Below, in pieces: positions 27,227 to 35,230 of a stretch of DNA of 39,551 nucleotides. The stretch comes from Burkholderiales bacterium. Its GTDB lineage: Bacteria > Pseudomonadota > Gammaproteobacteria > Burkholderiales > Casimicrobiaceae. Position 1 is the stretch's first letter. Each line of letters begins with the position of its first letter. The stretch lies in contig JAICKU010000030.1 in the NCBI GenBank assembly GCA_025927765.1, positions 1-39,551 on the forward strand. Direction: 5' to 3'. Made by a program: the position numbers and the translations under genes. The notes beneath the pieces were generated by a model that was given only the letters and a program-made list of their open reading frames with translations, did not search any database and was not told the origin of the DNA.

Positions 27227-29644
27227 TTACGCGTTTGCGAGTGGCAACGTCGCGCAGACCTGCGTCGGATCCTCCGGATCGTCGCTGAGGCTGAAGCCCA
27301 GGCCGCGTACGAACTCGAGCATCGGCTCGTTGTCGCGCAGCACCATGCCCGACAGCCGGTCGAATCCGCGCCGCTTCGCACACACGATCAGCCCGCGCAT
27401 CAGCACGCGGGCCACGCCCCGCCGCTGCCAGGCGTCGGCGACGACGACCGCGAACTCGGCGCTCGTCCGATCGACATTTGCGATGTAGCGCGCGACGCCG
27501 ACGAACGCGGCACGATCGGTACCGCTGTCGGTCAGCGCGACGAGTGCGAGCTCGCGGTCGTAGTCCACCTGCGTGAACCGCGCGAGCATCGCCGGCGTCA
27601 ATTCGCTGATGCGGTGGAAGAAGCGGAAGTAACGCGTCGCTTCGGAAAGGTGGCCGACGAACGCGCGCTCCAGCGCCGCATCCTCGGGGCGAATCGGCCG
27701 CACGTGCAGCACCGTGCCATCGCGAAGCGTGACGTCGCCGATCAATTCGACGGGATAGGGGTGGATCGCGACGTGCGGATAGCCGCGCATCAGCCGGCGC
27801 TGCGGCTCGATCGTCAGTTGCGCGTCGTCGACGAAGATGCGCGCGTCGTCGGCCAGTGCGAGGTCGAGGCGAGCCGCCACCACCCAGGGCAGCATGCAGG
27901 CGAGTGCCGACAGCCCCGTCAGGACGTCGACCAAGGCGCTCGTGCGCCGCGGATCGATCGACCCGTCGGGCGAAGCTTCGTCGAGCAAGTCGGCAGCAAG
28001 ACGCGCATTGAGCGGCGGCAGCATCAGCGCCTGTCGCTGCACGAGCGAGTGCGCCTTCGCGGGTCGCGCGAAGATGACCGGGCCGAAATGCGCATCCGTG
28101 GCGATACCGGCGCTGATCGCGTCGATGTCTCGCGTATCGATCGCGTGTGGCTGAGATGGCAGGCCGAACGCGTGGAGGATTCGCGCGCGCTCATCGGGAC
28201 GAAGGTTCGTGCGGCCCTCGTCGGCGAGTGTCGTTCGCAGCGCCTCGAGATCGACGGTGTCGATCGCCTGCGGCTCGGCTTGCGGCGGCGGCGCCTCGAG
28301 GAGCAGTGCCTGGTTGTTGCGGTATTGCGCGAGAAACGACAGCGCATCGACCGAGGTTTCGGGCGTGTAGAAATTCGCGACGCCGCCGGCATCGAGCGCT
28401 TCGTGCACGTCGGGGCGGTCGACGGCCCCGAGCCACGCGGCGAGTACCGGCTTGCGTTGGCGTTGTGCGACAGCCGCCAGCGCGCTCGCCGCATCGACCG
28501 CTGGAGTGCCTGGACGGGGCACGTGCAGCGCGATGACGGCGTCGACGTCGCGGTCGTCGAGGGCGATGGCGGCCGCATCGGCGAGCGTCGACGGCGGCGC
28601 ATCGCCATGCACGTCGATGGGATTGGGATGGAGCGGACGATGGCGAAGCAACGTCGTGAGCTTCTCCATGGTCGCATCGTTGAGGGTCGCAAGCTCGAGG
28701 CGCCGATCACACGCGCTGTCGGCCGCCATCACCGCGGGACCGCGGCCGTTCGACACGATCGCGACCCGATTGCCTTGCGGAATGCGCCCGCGCGCGAGAA
28801 TGCGAGCGGCGGCAAAGAGCTGCATGTACGTGGCAGCGCGCACGGTCCCGGAGCGGCGCAATGCCGCGTCGAACACCTCGTCGTGCGACACGATCTCACG
28901 TGGCTCGAGCGAACGTCCCGCCTTCAGCACGATGACGGGCTTCGTACGGGCGGCGGCGCGCAGCGCGGAGACGAAGGTGCGCGCGTCGCGGATGTCCTCG
29001 ACGTGCACGACGATGCCGTCGGTCGCAGAATCCGCGAGCAGCAGGTCGAGCAACTCGCCGAAGTCGACGTCGACGGCGCCGCCGACGGAAATCACCGTCG
29101 AGAACCCGATGCGCATCGGCCTGGCGAAGTCGAGCATTGCGGTGGCGACGGCCCCGGACTGCGCGATCAGCGCGAGCCGGCCCGGCAGGGCGCGCGGCGC
29201 GCAATAGGTGGCGTCGATGTGCGCCGGCGTGCGCACGAGGCCGAGTGCGCCAGGACCGACGACGCGCACGTTGGCGCGCATCGCCGCCTTCGCCACTTCC
29301 GCCGACCATGCACGCGACGCCTCGCTGTCGACATCTTCGGCCGACGTCATCACGATCGCCACTTTCACGTTCGCGGCGCCCGCGGATTCGAGCACCGATT
29401 CGACGGCGTGGCGCGGCGTGGCGATCACGGCGAGGTCTACGTGCGCGCCGATCGATGCGAGCGTCGGCCACGCGCGGCGACCGAGGATTTCCCGATGCGC
29501 GGGATTGACGGCGTAGAGCGCGCCGGCGTAACCGCCGGCGAGCAGGTTCTCGTAGACGATGCGGCCGAGCGAGCCTTCGACTTCGGAGGCTCCGACGAGC
29601 GCGATCGAGGCGGGGTCGAGCAGCGGGCGCAGGTGGTGGCGCAT
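27227..29644 (-). CDS. Pat/PatZ-type protein acetyltransferase with reduced ATP-grasp domain
   Basis: An 805-residue protein combining an NDP-forming acyl-CoA synthetase-like module with a C-terminal GNAT domain, the layout of PatZ/Pat enzymes that acetylate protein lysines. Residues ~10-130 are the CoA-binding domain (PASIALVGASEVEGSLGRIV). Residues ~155-460 are two succinyl-CoA-ligase-like domains (LALIAQSGAVATAML, RVAIVSNGRGPAVMAAD). The ATP-grasp part is short: ILHAFGLPSQ is followed within about 25 residues by DAHFGPVIF and MLPPLNARLAADLL, so the nucleotide-binding core seems missing. The GNAT domain (~645-800) has LHVRPIRPEDAALERAFV and the acetyl-CoA-binding AWQRRGVARVLMRGL. ATG 29644 is chosen; ATG 29656 is possible. 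Neither has a Shine-Dalgarno. Confidence 0.88.
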   Translation of the reverse strand: MRHHLRPLLDPASIALVGASEVEGSLGRIVYENLLAGGYAGALYAVNPAHREILGRRAWPTLASIGAHVDLAVIATPRHAVESVLESAGAANVKVAIVMTSAEDVDSEASRAWSAEVAKAAMRANVRVVGPGALGLVRTPAHIDATYCAPRALPGRLALIAQSGAVATAMLDFARPMRIGFSTVISVGGAVDVDFGELLDLLLADSATDGIVVHVEDIRDARTFVSALRAAARTKPVIVLKAGRSLEPREIVSHDEVFDAALRRSGTVRAATYMQLFAAARILARGRIPQGNRVAIVSNGRGPAVMAADSACDRRLELATLNDATMEKLTTLLRHRPLHPNPIDVHGDAPPSTLADAAAIALDDRDVDAVIALHVPRPGTPAVDAASALAAVAQRQRKPVLAAWLGAVDRPDVHEALDAGGVANFYTPETSVDALSFLAQYRNNQALLLEAPPPQAEPQAIDTVDLEALRTTLADEGRTNLRPDERARILHAFGLPSQPHAIDTRDIDAISAGIATDAHFGPVIFARPAKAHSLVQRQALMLPPLNARLAADLLDEASPDGSIDPRRTSALVDVLTGLSALACMLPWVVAARLDLALADDARIFVDDAQLTIEPQRRLMRGYPHVAIHPYPVELIGDVTLRDGTVLHVRPIRPEDAALERAFVGHLSEATRYFRFFHRISELTPAMLARFTQVDYDRELALVALTDSGTDRAAFVGVARYIANVDRTSAEFAVVVADAWQRRGVARVLMRGLIVCAKRRGFDRLSGMVLRDNEPMLEFVRGLGFSLSDDPEDPTQVCATLPLANA

Positions 29645-29747
29645 CGTGCGCCGCATTCTAGCGGCATCGCCCAAAAAGAGCGGGGCGAGCCCTTGCGAGC
29701 GTCGCCCCGTTCGGTCGGCCGGCTGGGCGCGGCCAACGCGTTACCGG

Positions 29748-29983
29748 CTATTTGTGGATGACGATGCTGCCGCCGCTTACGCCGTTGGCGGTTCCCGATC
29801 CCTCGTATTGCGCATTGAACCTACCGGGCACGGGCAACGCCCGACACCTTGTCGTTACCTGCGTCCCCCGTTTCATCGTGTCAACCGCCATCCCTCCGAC
29901 CCCGCATCTCGGTTGCACGGCGCTGCGCGCACGTCGGTCAGCGCTGCGCCGAGAAGCGCCGTCAGAAACATGCGTCGCTTCAT
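29748..29983 (-). pseudogene. small secreted-protein gene broken by a frameshift
   Basis: On the reverse strand, ATG 29983 opens a signal peptide (MKRRMFLTALLGAALTDVRA) whose frame stops at 29873. An overlapping frame, one step shifted, continues as AVQPRCGVGGMAVDTMKRGT and TRCRALPVPGRFNAQYEG to a TAG at 29748-29750. Joining them around 29915-29925 gives an exported protein of about 75 residues with two Cys. A single-base change in the G+C-rich GCGCGCAGCGCC stretch would explain the break. A sequencing error, a true pseudogene, or a short intact peptide from ATG 29891 are the alternatives. The family is not recognised. The gap 29657-30038 has no other gene. Confidence 0.5.
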
Positions 29984-30016
29984 CACGTTTGTTCCATTCA
30001 ATAAAGAGCCGTCGAT

Positions 30017-30022
30017 TAGACT
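30017..30022 (+). promoter_or_regulatory. -10 box of the tRNA-Ile2 promoter
   Basis: TAGACT lies 16 bases upstream of the mature tRNA 5' end in a locally A+T-richer stretch. The -35 is not clear; TTCCAT at 29992 has a 19-base spacer. Confidence 0.4.
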
Positions 30023-30038
30023 ACCACTACCCACACCG

Positions 30039-30112
30039 GGGCCCGTAGCTCAGTCGGTCAGAGCAGGCGACTCATAATCGCTTGGTCGCTGGTTCGATCC
30101 CAGCCGGGCCCA
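30039..30112 (+). tRNA. ileX: tRNA-Ile2 (anticodon CAU, lysidine-modified)
   Basis: A 74-base cloverleaf. The acceptor is GGGCCCG/CGGGCCC with discriminator A112; the D stem is GCTC/GAGC; the anticodon stem is GGCGA/TCGCT with loop CTCATAA and anticodon CAT at 30073-30075; the T arm is GCTGG-TTCGATC-CCAGC. The anticodon arm matches E. coli tRNA-Ile2 as I remember it, and the acceptor lacks the initiator C1-A72 mismatch, so this is the AUA-reading tRNA whose C34 is converted to lysidine by TilS, rather than tRNA-Met. CCA is not encoded (the sequence reads ACTCC). A reverse-strand CDS overlaps its 3' half. Confidence 0.92.
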
Positions 30113-30545
30113 CTCCCAGATCGAACATGCTCGTCGCCGCCAAGTCGAGCACGCACTCTGCGCGCGGGTTGCGCATCACCCACCGCCAGTGCACGAGCCC
30201 CAGCGTGGGCTTTCGTTCCGAACGCCTGGTCTCGAGCACCTGCACTTCCAGCGTCAGGTCGTCGCCCGGCCGCACGGGCGCCGGCCATTTCAGGTACTCG
30301 AGGCCGGGCGAGCCGAACGATTCGGACCCCTGCAGCGCACCCTCGGCGACAAGACGCATCGCCAGTCCACACGTCTGCCAGCCACTCGCGATCAGTCCCT
30401 CCCACCGGCTCTTCGACGCGCGCGCCGGATCGAGATGGAACCACTGGGGATCGTATTGGCGCGCGAACGCGACGATCTCCTCTTCCGACACGCGGGCCGG
30501 GCCGTAAGTAAGCACCTGCCCCGCCTGGAACTCCGCGAATTTCAT
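30072..30545 (-). CDS. MaoC-like hot-dog dehydratase, 3' end antisense to tRNA-Ile2
   Basis: A 157-residue single hot-dog-fold protein, probably an (R)-specific enoyl-CoA hydratase-like enzyme. MaoC features are EEEIVAFARQYDPQWFHLDP (the catalytic Asp/His region), EGLIASGWQTCGLAMRLV, YLKWPAPVRPGDDLTLEVQV and GLVHWRWVMRNP. ATG 30545 has GGAGGAG about 9 bases upstream. Homology should end near ATSMFDL; the last 14 residues (GVGPAGIEPATKRL) are read from the antisense strand of the tRNA, and the TGA stop is the complement of TCA in the anticodon loop. It is divergent from the CoA-ligase operon, with a 142-base gap. Its acyl-CoA substrate is unknown. Confidence 0.85.
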   Translation of the reverse strand: MKFAEFQAGQVLTYGPARVSEEEIVAFARQYDPQWFHLDPARASKSRWEGLIASGWQTCGLAMRLVAEGALQGSESFGSPGLEYLKWPAPVRPGDDLTLEVQVLETRRSERKPTLGLVHWRWVMRNPRAECVLDLAATSMFDLGVGPAGIEPATKRL

Positions 30546-30611
30546 CCCCTGCTCCTCCCGTCGCCGGCCGGTTCGGTTTACCGCCCGCAACACGAACCAA
30601 GTTTCTTGATG

Positions 30612-30625
30612 TGCACTATTATGCT
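30612..30625 (+). promoter_or_regulatory. possible BzdR/BoxR-type operator overlapping -10 box of the CoA-ligase operon
   Basis: TGCA-CTATTA-TGCT has the TGCA-N6-TGCA layout that I recall for operators of the benzoyl-CoA-responsive BzdR/BoxR regulators, with the last base altered. It covers TATTAT (30617-30622), a -10 candidate for the ligase operon. No strong -35 is visible. The site lies in the divergent gap, so it could also affect the MaoC gene. Confidence 0.4.
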
Positions 30626-30687
30626 GGTCGCTCGCCCCTGTGCGACGATTCGACCTCGCTTACTCCAACCCTAGCTCGAGTAGCGCC

Positions 30688-32247
30688 ATGCCGACGCCCG
30701 CTGCCCCGCCCGCATCGTTCAACCTGGCCGAGCACCTGATCGCCCGCAATGCCGGCCGCGCGGAGCGGATCGCGTACATCGACGACCACCGCCGGATCAC
30801 CTACGGCGAACTGGCTGACGCAATTCACCGCTGCGCCGGCATGCTGCGCGAGCACGGGCTGCGCCGCGAGGAGCGCGTGCTCCTGCTTGCGAATGACAGC
30901 GTCGACTGGCCGATCGCGTTCCTCGGCGCGATCGACGCCGGCATCGTTCCGGTTGCGGTGAACACGCTTCTCACGGTCGACGATTATGCGTACATGCTCG
31001 CGCACAGCCGTGCGCGCGCCGCCATAGTTTCCGAAGCGCTGCTGCCGAGGCTCTCGCGCGCGCTCGAGCGCGGCCGCCACGACGTGGAAACAATCTGGGT
31101 GATCGGCACCGCGACTCCGGGCACGCGCGATTTTCGCGACGACGTCGCGCATGCGAAGCCGGGCACGCCCGCGCTTACGCATGCGGACGATGTCGCGTTC
31201 TGGCTCTACTCGTCGGGTTCGACCGGCGCGCCGAAGGGCACCGTGCACACGCACGCAAATGCGTACTGGACGGATACGCTTTACGCACAGAACGTGCTCG
31301 CGCTGACGGAGGAGGACGTCTGTTTCTCCGCGGCGAAGCTATTCTTCGCGTACGGACTCGGCAACGCGCTGACATTTCCGCTCTCGGCGGGCGCCACGAC
31401 GATTCTCATGGCCGAGCGGCCCACGCCCGCGTCGGTGTTCGAGCGCCTCGTCGCGCAGCGCCCCACGCTGTTCTTCGGCGTGCCGACGCTCTACGCCGCG
31501 ATGCTTGCGTCGCCCGACCTGCCCGACCGTTCGCGGGTGGCGCTGCGCTTATGTGCATCCGCGGGTGAAGCATTGCCGAAGGACATCGGCGAGCGCTTCA
31601 CCGCGCATTTCGGCTGCGAGATCCTCGACGGCATCGGCTCGACCGAGATGCTGCACATCTTCCTGTCCAACCGCAGCGGTGCGGTGAAGTACGGCACGAC
31701 GGGCGTGCCCGTGCCGGGCTACGACGTCGAGTTGCGCGGCGAGGACGGGCGCCCCGTCGCCGATGGCGAGGTGGGCGATCTCTACATCCGCGGGCCGAGC
31801 GCCGCGCTCATGTACTGGACCAATCGCGACAAGTCGCGCGGCACGTTCCAGGGCGAGTGGACGAAAAGCGGCGACAAGTACGTGCGCGGCGCCGACGGCT
31901 ATTACGTGTATGCCGGCCGCGGCGACGACATGCTGAAGGTGAGCGGGCTCTACGTGTCGCCGTTCGAAGTCGAGGGCGCGCTCGTGCAGCATCCCGCGGT
32001 GCTCGAGGCTGCGGTGATCGGCAAGCCGGACGCCGACGGCCTCACGAAGACGAAAGCCTTCATCGTGCTGAAGCCGGGCCACGAGAGCGACAACGGGCTC
32101 GAGGACGCGCTGAAGTCGTTCGTCAAGGACAAGCTCGCGCCCTACAAGTACCCGCGCTACATCGAGTTCCTGCCCGAGTTGCCGAAGACGGCGACGGGCA
32201 AGATCCAGCGCTTCCGGCTGCGCGAGCGCGAGCAGGGTTCGGCGTGA
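30688..32247 (+). CDS. benzoate-CoA ligase family acyl-CoA synthetase
   Basis: A 519-residue AMP-forming CoA ligase activating an aromatic carboxylate, probably benzoate or a substituted benzoate. Seen are the P-loop-like YSSGSTGAPKGTVHTH, the LFFAYGLGNALTFPLSAGAT block specific to benzoate-CoA ligases, GVPTLYAAML, SAGEALPKDIGERFTAHFG, the A5 motif ILDGIGSTEMLHIFLSN, the hinge-region YAGRGDDMLKVSGLYVSP and the catalytic Lys of PKTATGKIQRFRLR. ATG 30688 is used because homology starts at SFNLAEHLI; an earlier in-frame ATG at 30640 has no support. The stop overlaps the next start (GTGA). Relatives act on 2-aminobenzoate or 4-hydroxybenzoate, so the exact substrate is open. Confidence 0.88.
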   Translation: MPTPAAPPASFNLAEHLIARNAGRAERIAYIDDHRRITYGELADAIHRCAGMLREHGLRREERVLLLANDSVDWPIAFLGAIDAGIVPVAVNTLLTVDDYAYMLAHSRARAAIVSEALLPRLSRALERGRHDVETIWVIGTATPGTRDFRDDVAHAKPGTPALTHADDVAFWLYSSGSTGAPKGTVHTHANAYWTDTLYAQNVLALTEEDVCFSAAKLFFAYGLGNALTFPLSAGATTILMAERPTPASVFERLVAQRPTLFFGVPTLYAAMLASPDLPDRSRVALRLCASAGEALPKDIGERFTAHFGCEILDGIGSTEMLHIFLSNRSGAVKYGTTGVPVPGYDVELRGEDGRPVADGEVGDLYIRGPSAALMYWTNRDKSRGTFQGEWTKSGDKYVRGADGYYVYAGRGDDMLKVSGLYVSPFEVEGALVQHPAVLEAAVIGKPDADGLTKTKAFIVLKPGHESDNGLEDALKSFVKDKLAPYKYPRYIEFLPELPKTATGKIQRFRLREREQGSA

Positions 32248-33101
32248 CGCCGGCAGAGGCGGTCGGCGTCCGCGACGACATCGAAGTTCAGTTCGTCGAC
32301 GTCCCGTTCGACGGGCACACCGTGCGCATCGAGCACCGGTGGCTCGCCCCGGCGCGCGAGCGCGACGACGCGCCGCTCGTCGTGTTCCTGCACGAAGGCC
32401 TGGGTTCGGTCGCGATGTGGAGGGACTATCCGCAGGCGCTCTGCGACGCCGGTGGCTACCGCGGCCTCGTGTTCTCGCGCCCCGGTTATGGTCGATCGAC
32501 GCCGCGCGCCGCACACGAGTGCTGGGACGTCGACTTCATGCACCGGCAGGCGGAAGCGCTGCTGCCGCGGCTCTTCGAGCGCCTCGGCGTGCAGCGGCCG
32601 TGGCTCTTCGGGCACAGCGACGGAGGCTCGATCGCGCTGATCCATGCGGCGCGAGACCTGGCATCCGTCGCCGGCGTGATCGCCGTCGCGCCGCACATCA
32701 TGGTCGAGGACCTGTCGATCGCGAGCATCGAGGCCGCGCGTGACGCGTACGCGTCGACTGACCTGCGGCAGCGTCTCGCGCGTTATCACGACGACGCCGA
32801 TTCGGCCTTCTATGGCTGGAACGACGTTTGGCTCGACCCACGCTTTCGGGCATGGTCAATCGAGGCGCTGCTGCCGCGTGTTTCATGTCCCATACTCGCG
32901 CTGCAGGGCGCGGACGACGAATACGGCACGCTCGCGCAGGTCGAGGGGATCCGCGCGCGTGCGCCGCACGCCGAGGTCGTGGTGCTCGAGCATTGCCGTC
33001 ATTCGCCGCATCGCGACCAGCCGCAGGCGCTGACCCGCGCCGTCACCGCATTCATCGCGCGCCATTCGCCGGCGCGTACATCCGAGGGAGGAATGTCATG
33101 A
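32244..33101 (+). CDS. alpha/beta-hydrolase
   Basis: A 285-residue alpha/beta-hydrolase-fold enzyme. The HEGLGSVAMW segment forms the oxyanion-hole region, Ser of GHSDGGSIAL is the nucleophile, Asp lies in LALQGADDEYGT and His in EHCRHSPHRDQP. The GTG start at 32244 sits in a GTGA overlap with the ligase, and the stop overlaps livK by ATGA, so translation is coupled on both sides. In this context it may hydrolyse an aromatic ester or act as a thioesterase releasing CoA from a dead-end aryl-CoA; this is inference from the neighbours. Related hydrolases occur beside benzoate-CoA ligases in box-pathway clusters. Confidence 0.85.
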   Translation: MTPAEAVGVRDDIEVQFVDVPFDGHTVRIEHRWLAPARERDDAPLVVFLHEGLGSVAMWRDYPQALCDAGGYRGLVFSRPGYGRSTPRAAHECWDVDFMHRQAEALLPRLFERLGVQRPWLFGHSDGGSIALIHAARDLASVAGVIAVAPHIMVEDLSIASIEAARDAYASTDLRQRLARYHDDADSAFYGWNDVWLDPRFRAWSIEALLPRVSCPILALQGADDEYGTLAQVEGIRARAPHAEVVVLEHCRHSPHRDQPQALTRAVTAFIARHSPARTSEGGMS

Positions 33102-34267
33102 AGTTTCGTCGTCAAACGTTCGCGGCCGTGCTCGCCGCCGGCGCGTTCTGCATGGCCGCCGCCGGCGCGCACGCGCAATCGAAGGTCAAGGTCGGCTTCA
33201 TGCTGCCCTACACCGGCACGTATGCCGCGCTCGGCAACGCGATCGAGAACGGCTTCAGGCTGTACGTGCAGGAACAGGGCGGCAAGCTCGGCGGCCGCGA
33301 GGTCGAGTACTTCAAGGTCGACGACGAGTCGGAACCGTCGAAGGCCGTCGACAACATGAACAAGCTCGTCAAGCGCGACAACGTCGACGTCGTCGTCGGC
33401 ACCGTGCATTCGGGCGTCGTGATGGCGATGGCGAAGGTCGCGAAGGACACGAACACGCTGCTCGTCGTGCCCAACGCCGGCGCCGGCGCGGTCACGGGGC
33501 CGATGTGCGCACCGAACATCTTCCGCAGCTCGTTCTCGAACTGGCAACCCGGATACGCGATGGGCAAGGTCGCCGGCGAGAAGGGCGCGAAGAAAGTCGT
33601 CACGATCACGTGGAAGTACGCGGCCGGCGACGAATCGGTCGAAGGCTTCCGCGAGGGCCTCAAGTCGGCGGGTGGCGACGTGGTCAAGGAACTGACGCTG
33701 CCGTTCCCGAACGTCGAGTTCCAGGCGCTGCTCACCGAGATCGCGGCGACGAAGCCCGATGCGGTGTACGCGTTCTTCGCCGGCGGCGGCGCGGTCAAGT
33801 TCGTCAAGGACTACGCGGCGGCAGGTCTCAACAAGACGATCCCGCTCTACGGCCCGGGCTTCCTCACCGACGGCACGCTCGAAGCGCAAGGCGCGGCGGC
33901 GCAGGGGATGCTGACGACGCTGCATTACGCCGACGGCCTCGACGTGCCGAAGGACAAGGCGTTCCGCGCCGACTACACGAAGACGTACAAGTCGGCCCCC
34001 GACGTCTATGCGGTGCAGGGATACGACGCGGCGCAGATGCTCGGCGCCGGCCTCCTCGCGGTGAAGGGCGACGTGTCGAAGCGCAACGACCTCATCGCAG
34101 CGATGGAGAAGGCGCACATCGACAGCCCGCGCGGCGCGTTCACGCTGTCGAAGGCGCATAACCCGGTGCAGGACATTTACCTGCGCAAGGTGGTCGGCAA
34201 CGAAAACCACGTCGAAGGCGTGGCCGTGAAGGCGCTGGCCGACCCCGCGCGCGGCTGCAAGATGTAA
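33098..34267 (+). CDS. livK: branched-chain/aromatic ABC transporter substrate-binding protein
   Basis: A 389-residue periplasmic receptor (Peripla_BP_6, type I fold). The signal peptide runs from MKFRRQTFAAVLAAGAF to HAQ. Mature blocks are VKVGFMLPYTGTYAALGNAI, KVDDESEPSKAVDNMNKLVK, VVGTVHSGVVMAMAKVA, VYAFFAGGGAVKFVKDYA and VYAVQGYDAAQMLGAGL. GAGGGAGG precedes ATG 33098. Linked to an aryl-CoA ligase, its ligand is more likely benzoate or a related aromatic acid than leucine. It is followed by a perfect 12-base hairpin before livH, which could raise its level relative to the permeases. Confidence 0.9.
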   Translation: MKFRRQTFAAVLAAGAFCMAAAGAHAQSKVKVGFMLPYTGTYAALGNAIENGFRLYVQEQGGKLGGREVEYFKVDDESEPSKAVDNMNKLVKRDNVDVVVGTVHSGVVMAMAKVAKDTNTLLVVPNAGAGAVTGPMCAPNIFRSSFSNWQPGYAMGKVAGEKGAKKVVTITWKYAAGDESVEGFREGLKSAGGDVVKELTLPFPNVEFQALLTEIAATKPDAVYAFFAGGGAVKFVKDYAAAGLNKTIPLYGPGFLTDGTLEAQGAAAQGMLTTLHYADGLDVPKDKAFRADYTKTYKSAPDVYAVQGYDAAQMLGAGLLAVKGDVSKRNDLIAAMEKAHIDSPRGAFTLSKAHNPVQDIYLRKVVGNENHVEGVAVKALADPARGCKM

Positions 34268-34300
34268 GGCGGCGCCACCGCCGCTCTCGCTCGAGTTGCA

Positions 34301-34328
34301 CACCCTCTCCCCGCCCGGGGAGAGGGTG
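34301..34328 (+). terminator. stem-loop between livK and livH
   Basis: CACCCTCTCCCC (34301-34312) pairs perfectly with GGGGAGAGGGTG (34317-34328), loop GCCC. No T-tract follows. It probably stabilises the livK mRNA 3' end or partly terminates. Confidence 0.6.
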
Positions 34329-34348
34329 CCTGAGGCACAATCGCGCCG

Positions 34349-35230
34349 ATGGATCTTGCCGTCTTCCTCGTCCAGTGCCTGAACGCGGTCCAGTACGGGC
34401 TGCTGCTGTTCCTCGTCGCCAGCGGCCTCACGCTGATCTTCGGCATCCTCGGCGTGATCAACCTCGCGCACGGCAGCTTCTACATGATCGGCGCGTACCT
34501 CGCGTACGCGCTCGCGCCGTGGGCCGCCGCACATCTCGGAGGCGGCTTCTTCACGGCACTGCTGATCGGCCTCGTGCTGTCGGTCGCGTTCGGCTACGTG
34601 CTCGAGTGGGCGTTCGTGAGCTACCTCTACCACCGCGATCACCTGCAGCAGGTACTGATGACCTACGGCCTGATCCTGGTGTTCGAGGAACTGCGCAGCA
34701 TCCTCGCCGGCGACGACGTGCACGGCGTGCCGCCGCCGTCGTGGCTCGCCGGCAGCATCCCGCTCGGCCACGTGATGACGTATCCGGTGTACCGGCTCTT
34801 CATGTCGGGGGTGTGCGTCGTGGTCGCGCTCGGCCTCTACGCGATCATCGCGCGTACGCGCCTCGGCATGGCGATTCGCGCCGGCGCGAGCAATCGCGAG
34901 ATGGTGCAGGCGCTCGGCGTCGACATCCGCTTCCTCTATCGCATCGTGTTCGCCGCCGGTGTCGCGCTCGCGGTGCTCGCCGGCATGATCGCCGCACCCG
35001 TATCGTCGGTGTATCCGGGCATGGGCAACCAGGTGCTGATCGTGTCGTTCGTCGTCGTCGTGATCGGCGGCATCGGGTCGATCCGCGGCGCGCTCGTCGC
35101 TTCGCTTCTCGTCGGCTTCGTCGACACGTTCGGGAACGTGCTGATCCCGCAGGTCGCAGGCGTGCTCGTATACGTGCTCATGGCTGCAGTTCTTTTGTGG
35201 CGGCCGGAAGGGCTGTTCCGCGCGGGATGA
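34349..35230 (+). CDS. livH: branched-chain-type ABC transporter permease LivH
   Basis: A 293-residue inner-membrane permease with about eight helices. It begins MDLAVFLVQCLNAVQYGLLL. Typical blocks are LTLIFGILGVINLAHGSFYM, RTRLGMAIRAGASNREMVQA (the cytoplasmic EAA-like loop contacting the ATPase) and VVVIGGIGSIRGALVASLLV. The stop overlaps the livM start by ATGA. It is a standard LivH in length and order. Confidence 0.93.
   Translation: MDLAVFLVQCLNAVQYGLLLFLVASGLTLIFGILGVINLAHGSFYMIGAYLAYALAPWAAAHLGGGFFTALLIGLVLSVAFGYVLEWAFVSYLYHRDHLQQVLMTYGLILVFEELRSILAGDDVHGVPPPSWLAGSIPLGHVMTYPVYRLFMSGVCVVVALGLYAIIARTRLGMAIRAGASNREMVQALGVDIRFLYRIVFAAGVALAVLAGMIAAPVSSVYPGMGNQVLIVSFVVVVIGGIGSIRGALVASLLVGFVDTFGNVLIPQVAGVLVYVLMAAVLLWRPEGLFRAG

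Noticed and set aside
27614-29761. Forward 715-codon ORF opposite the Pat-type gene
   Set aside because: An antisense shadow without domain motifs; the reverse frame carries conserved CoA-binding and GNAT motifs.
30039-30112. Assignment of the CAU tRNA as elongator or initiator Met
   Set aside because: The anticodon arm matches tRNA-Ile2 and the acceptor has a normal G1-C72 pair, unlike initiator tRNA.
30058-30600. Second reverse ORF of 180 codons over the MaoC region, ending in a DRTSDQAIMSRLL-like tail
   Set aside because: It is an out-of-frame shadow of the MaoC gene; the tail is a well-known artefact of reading a tRNA antisense.
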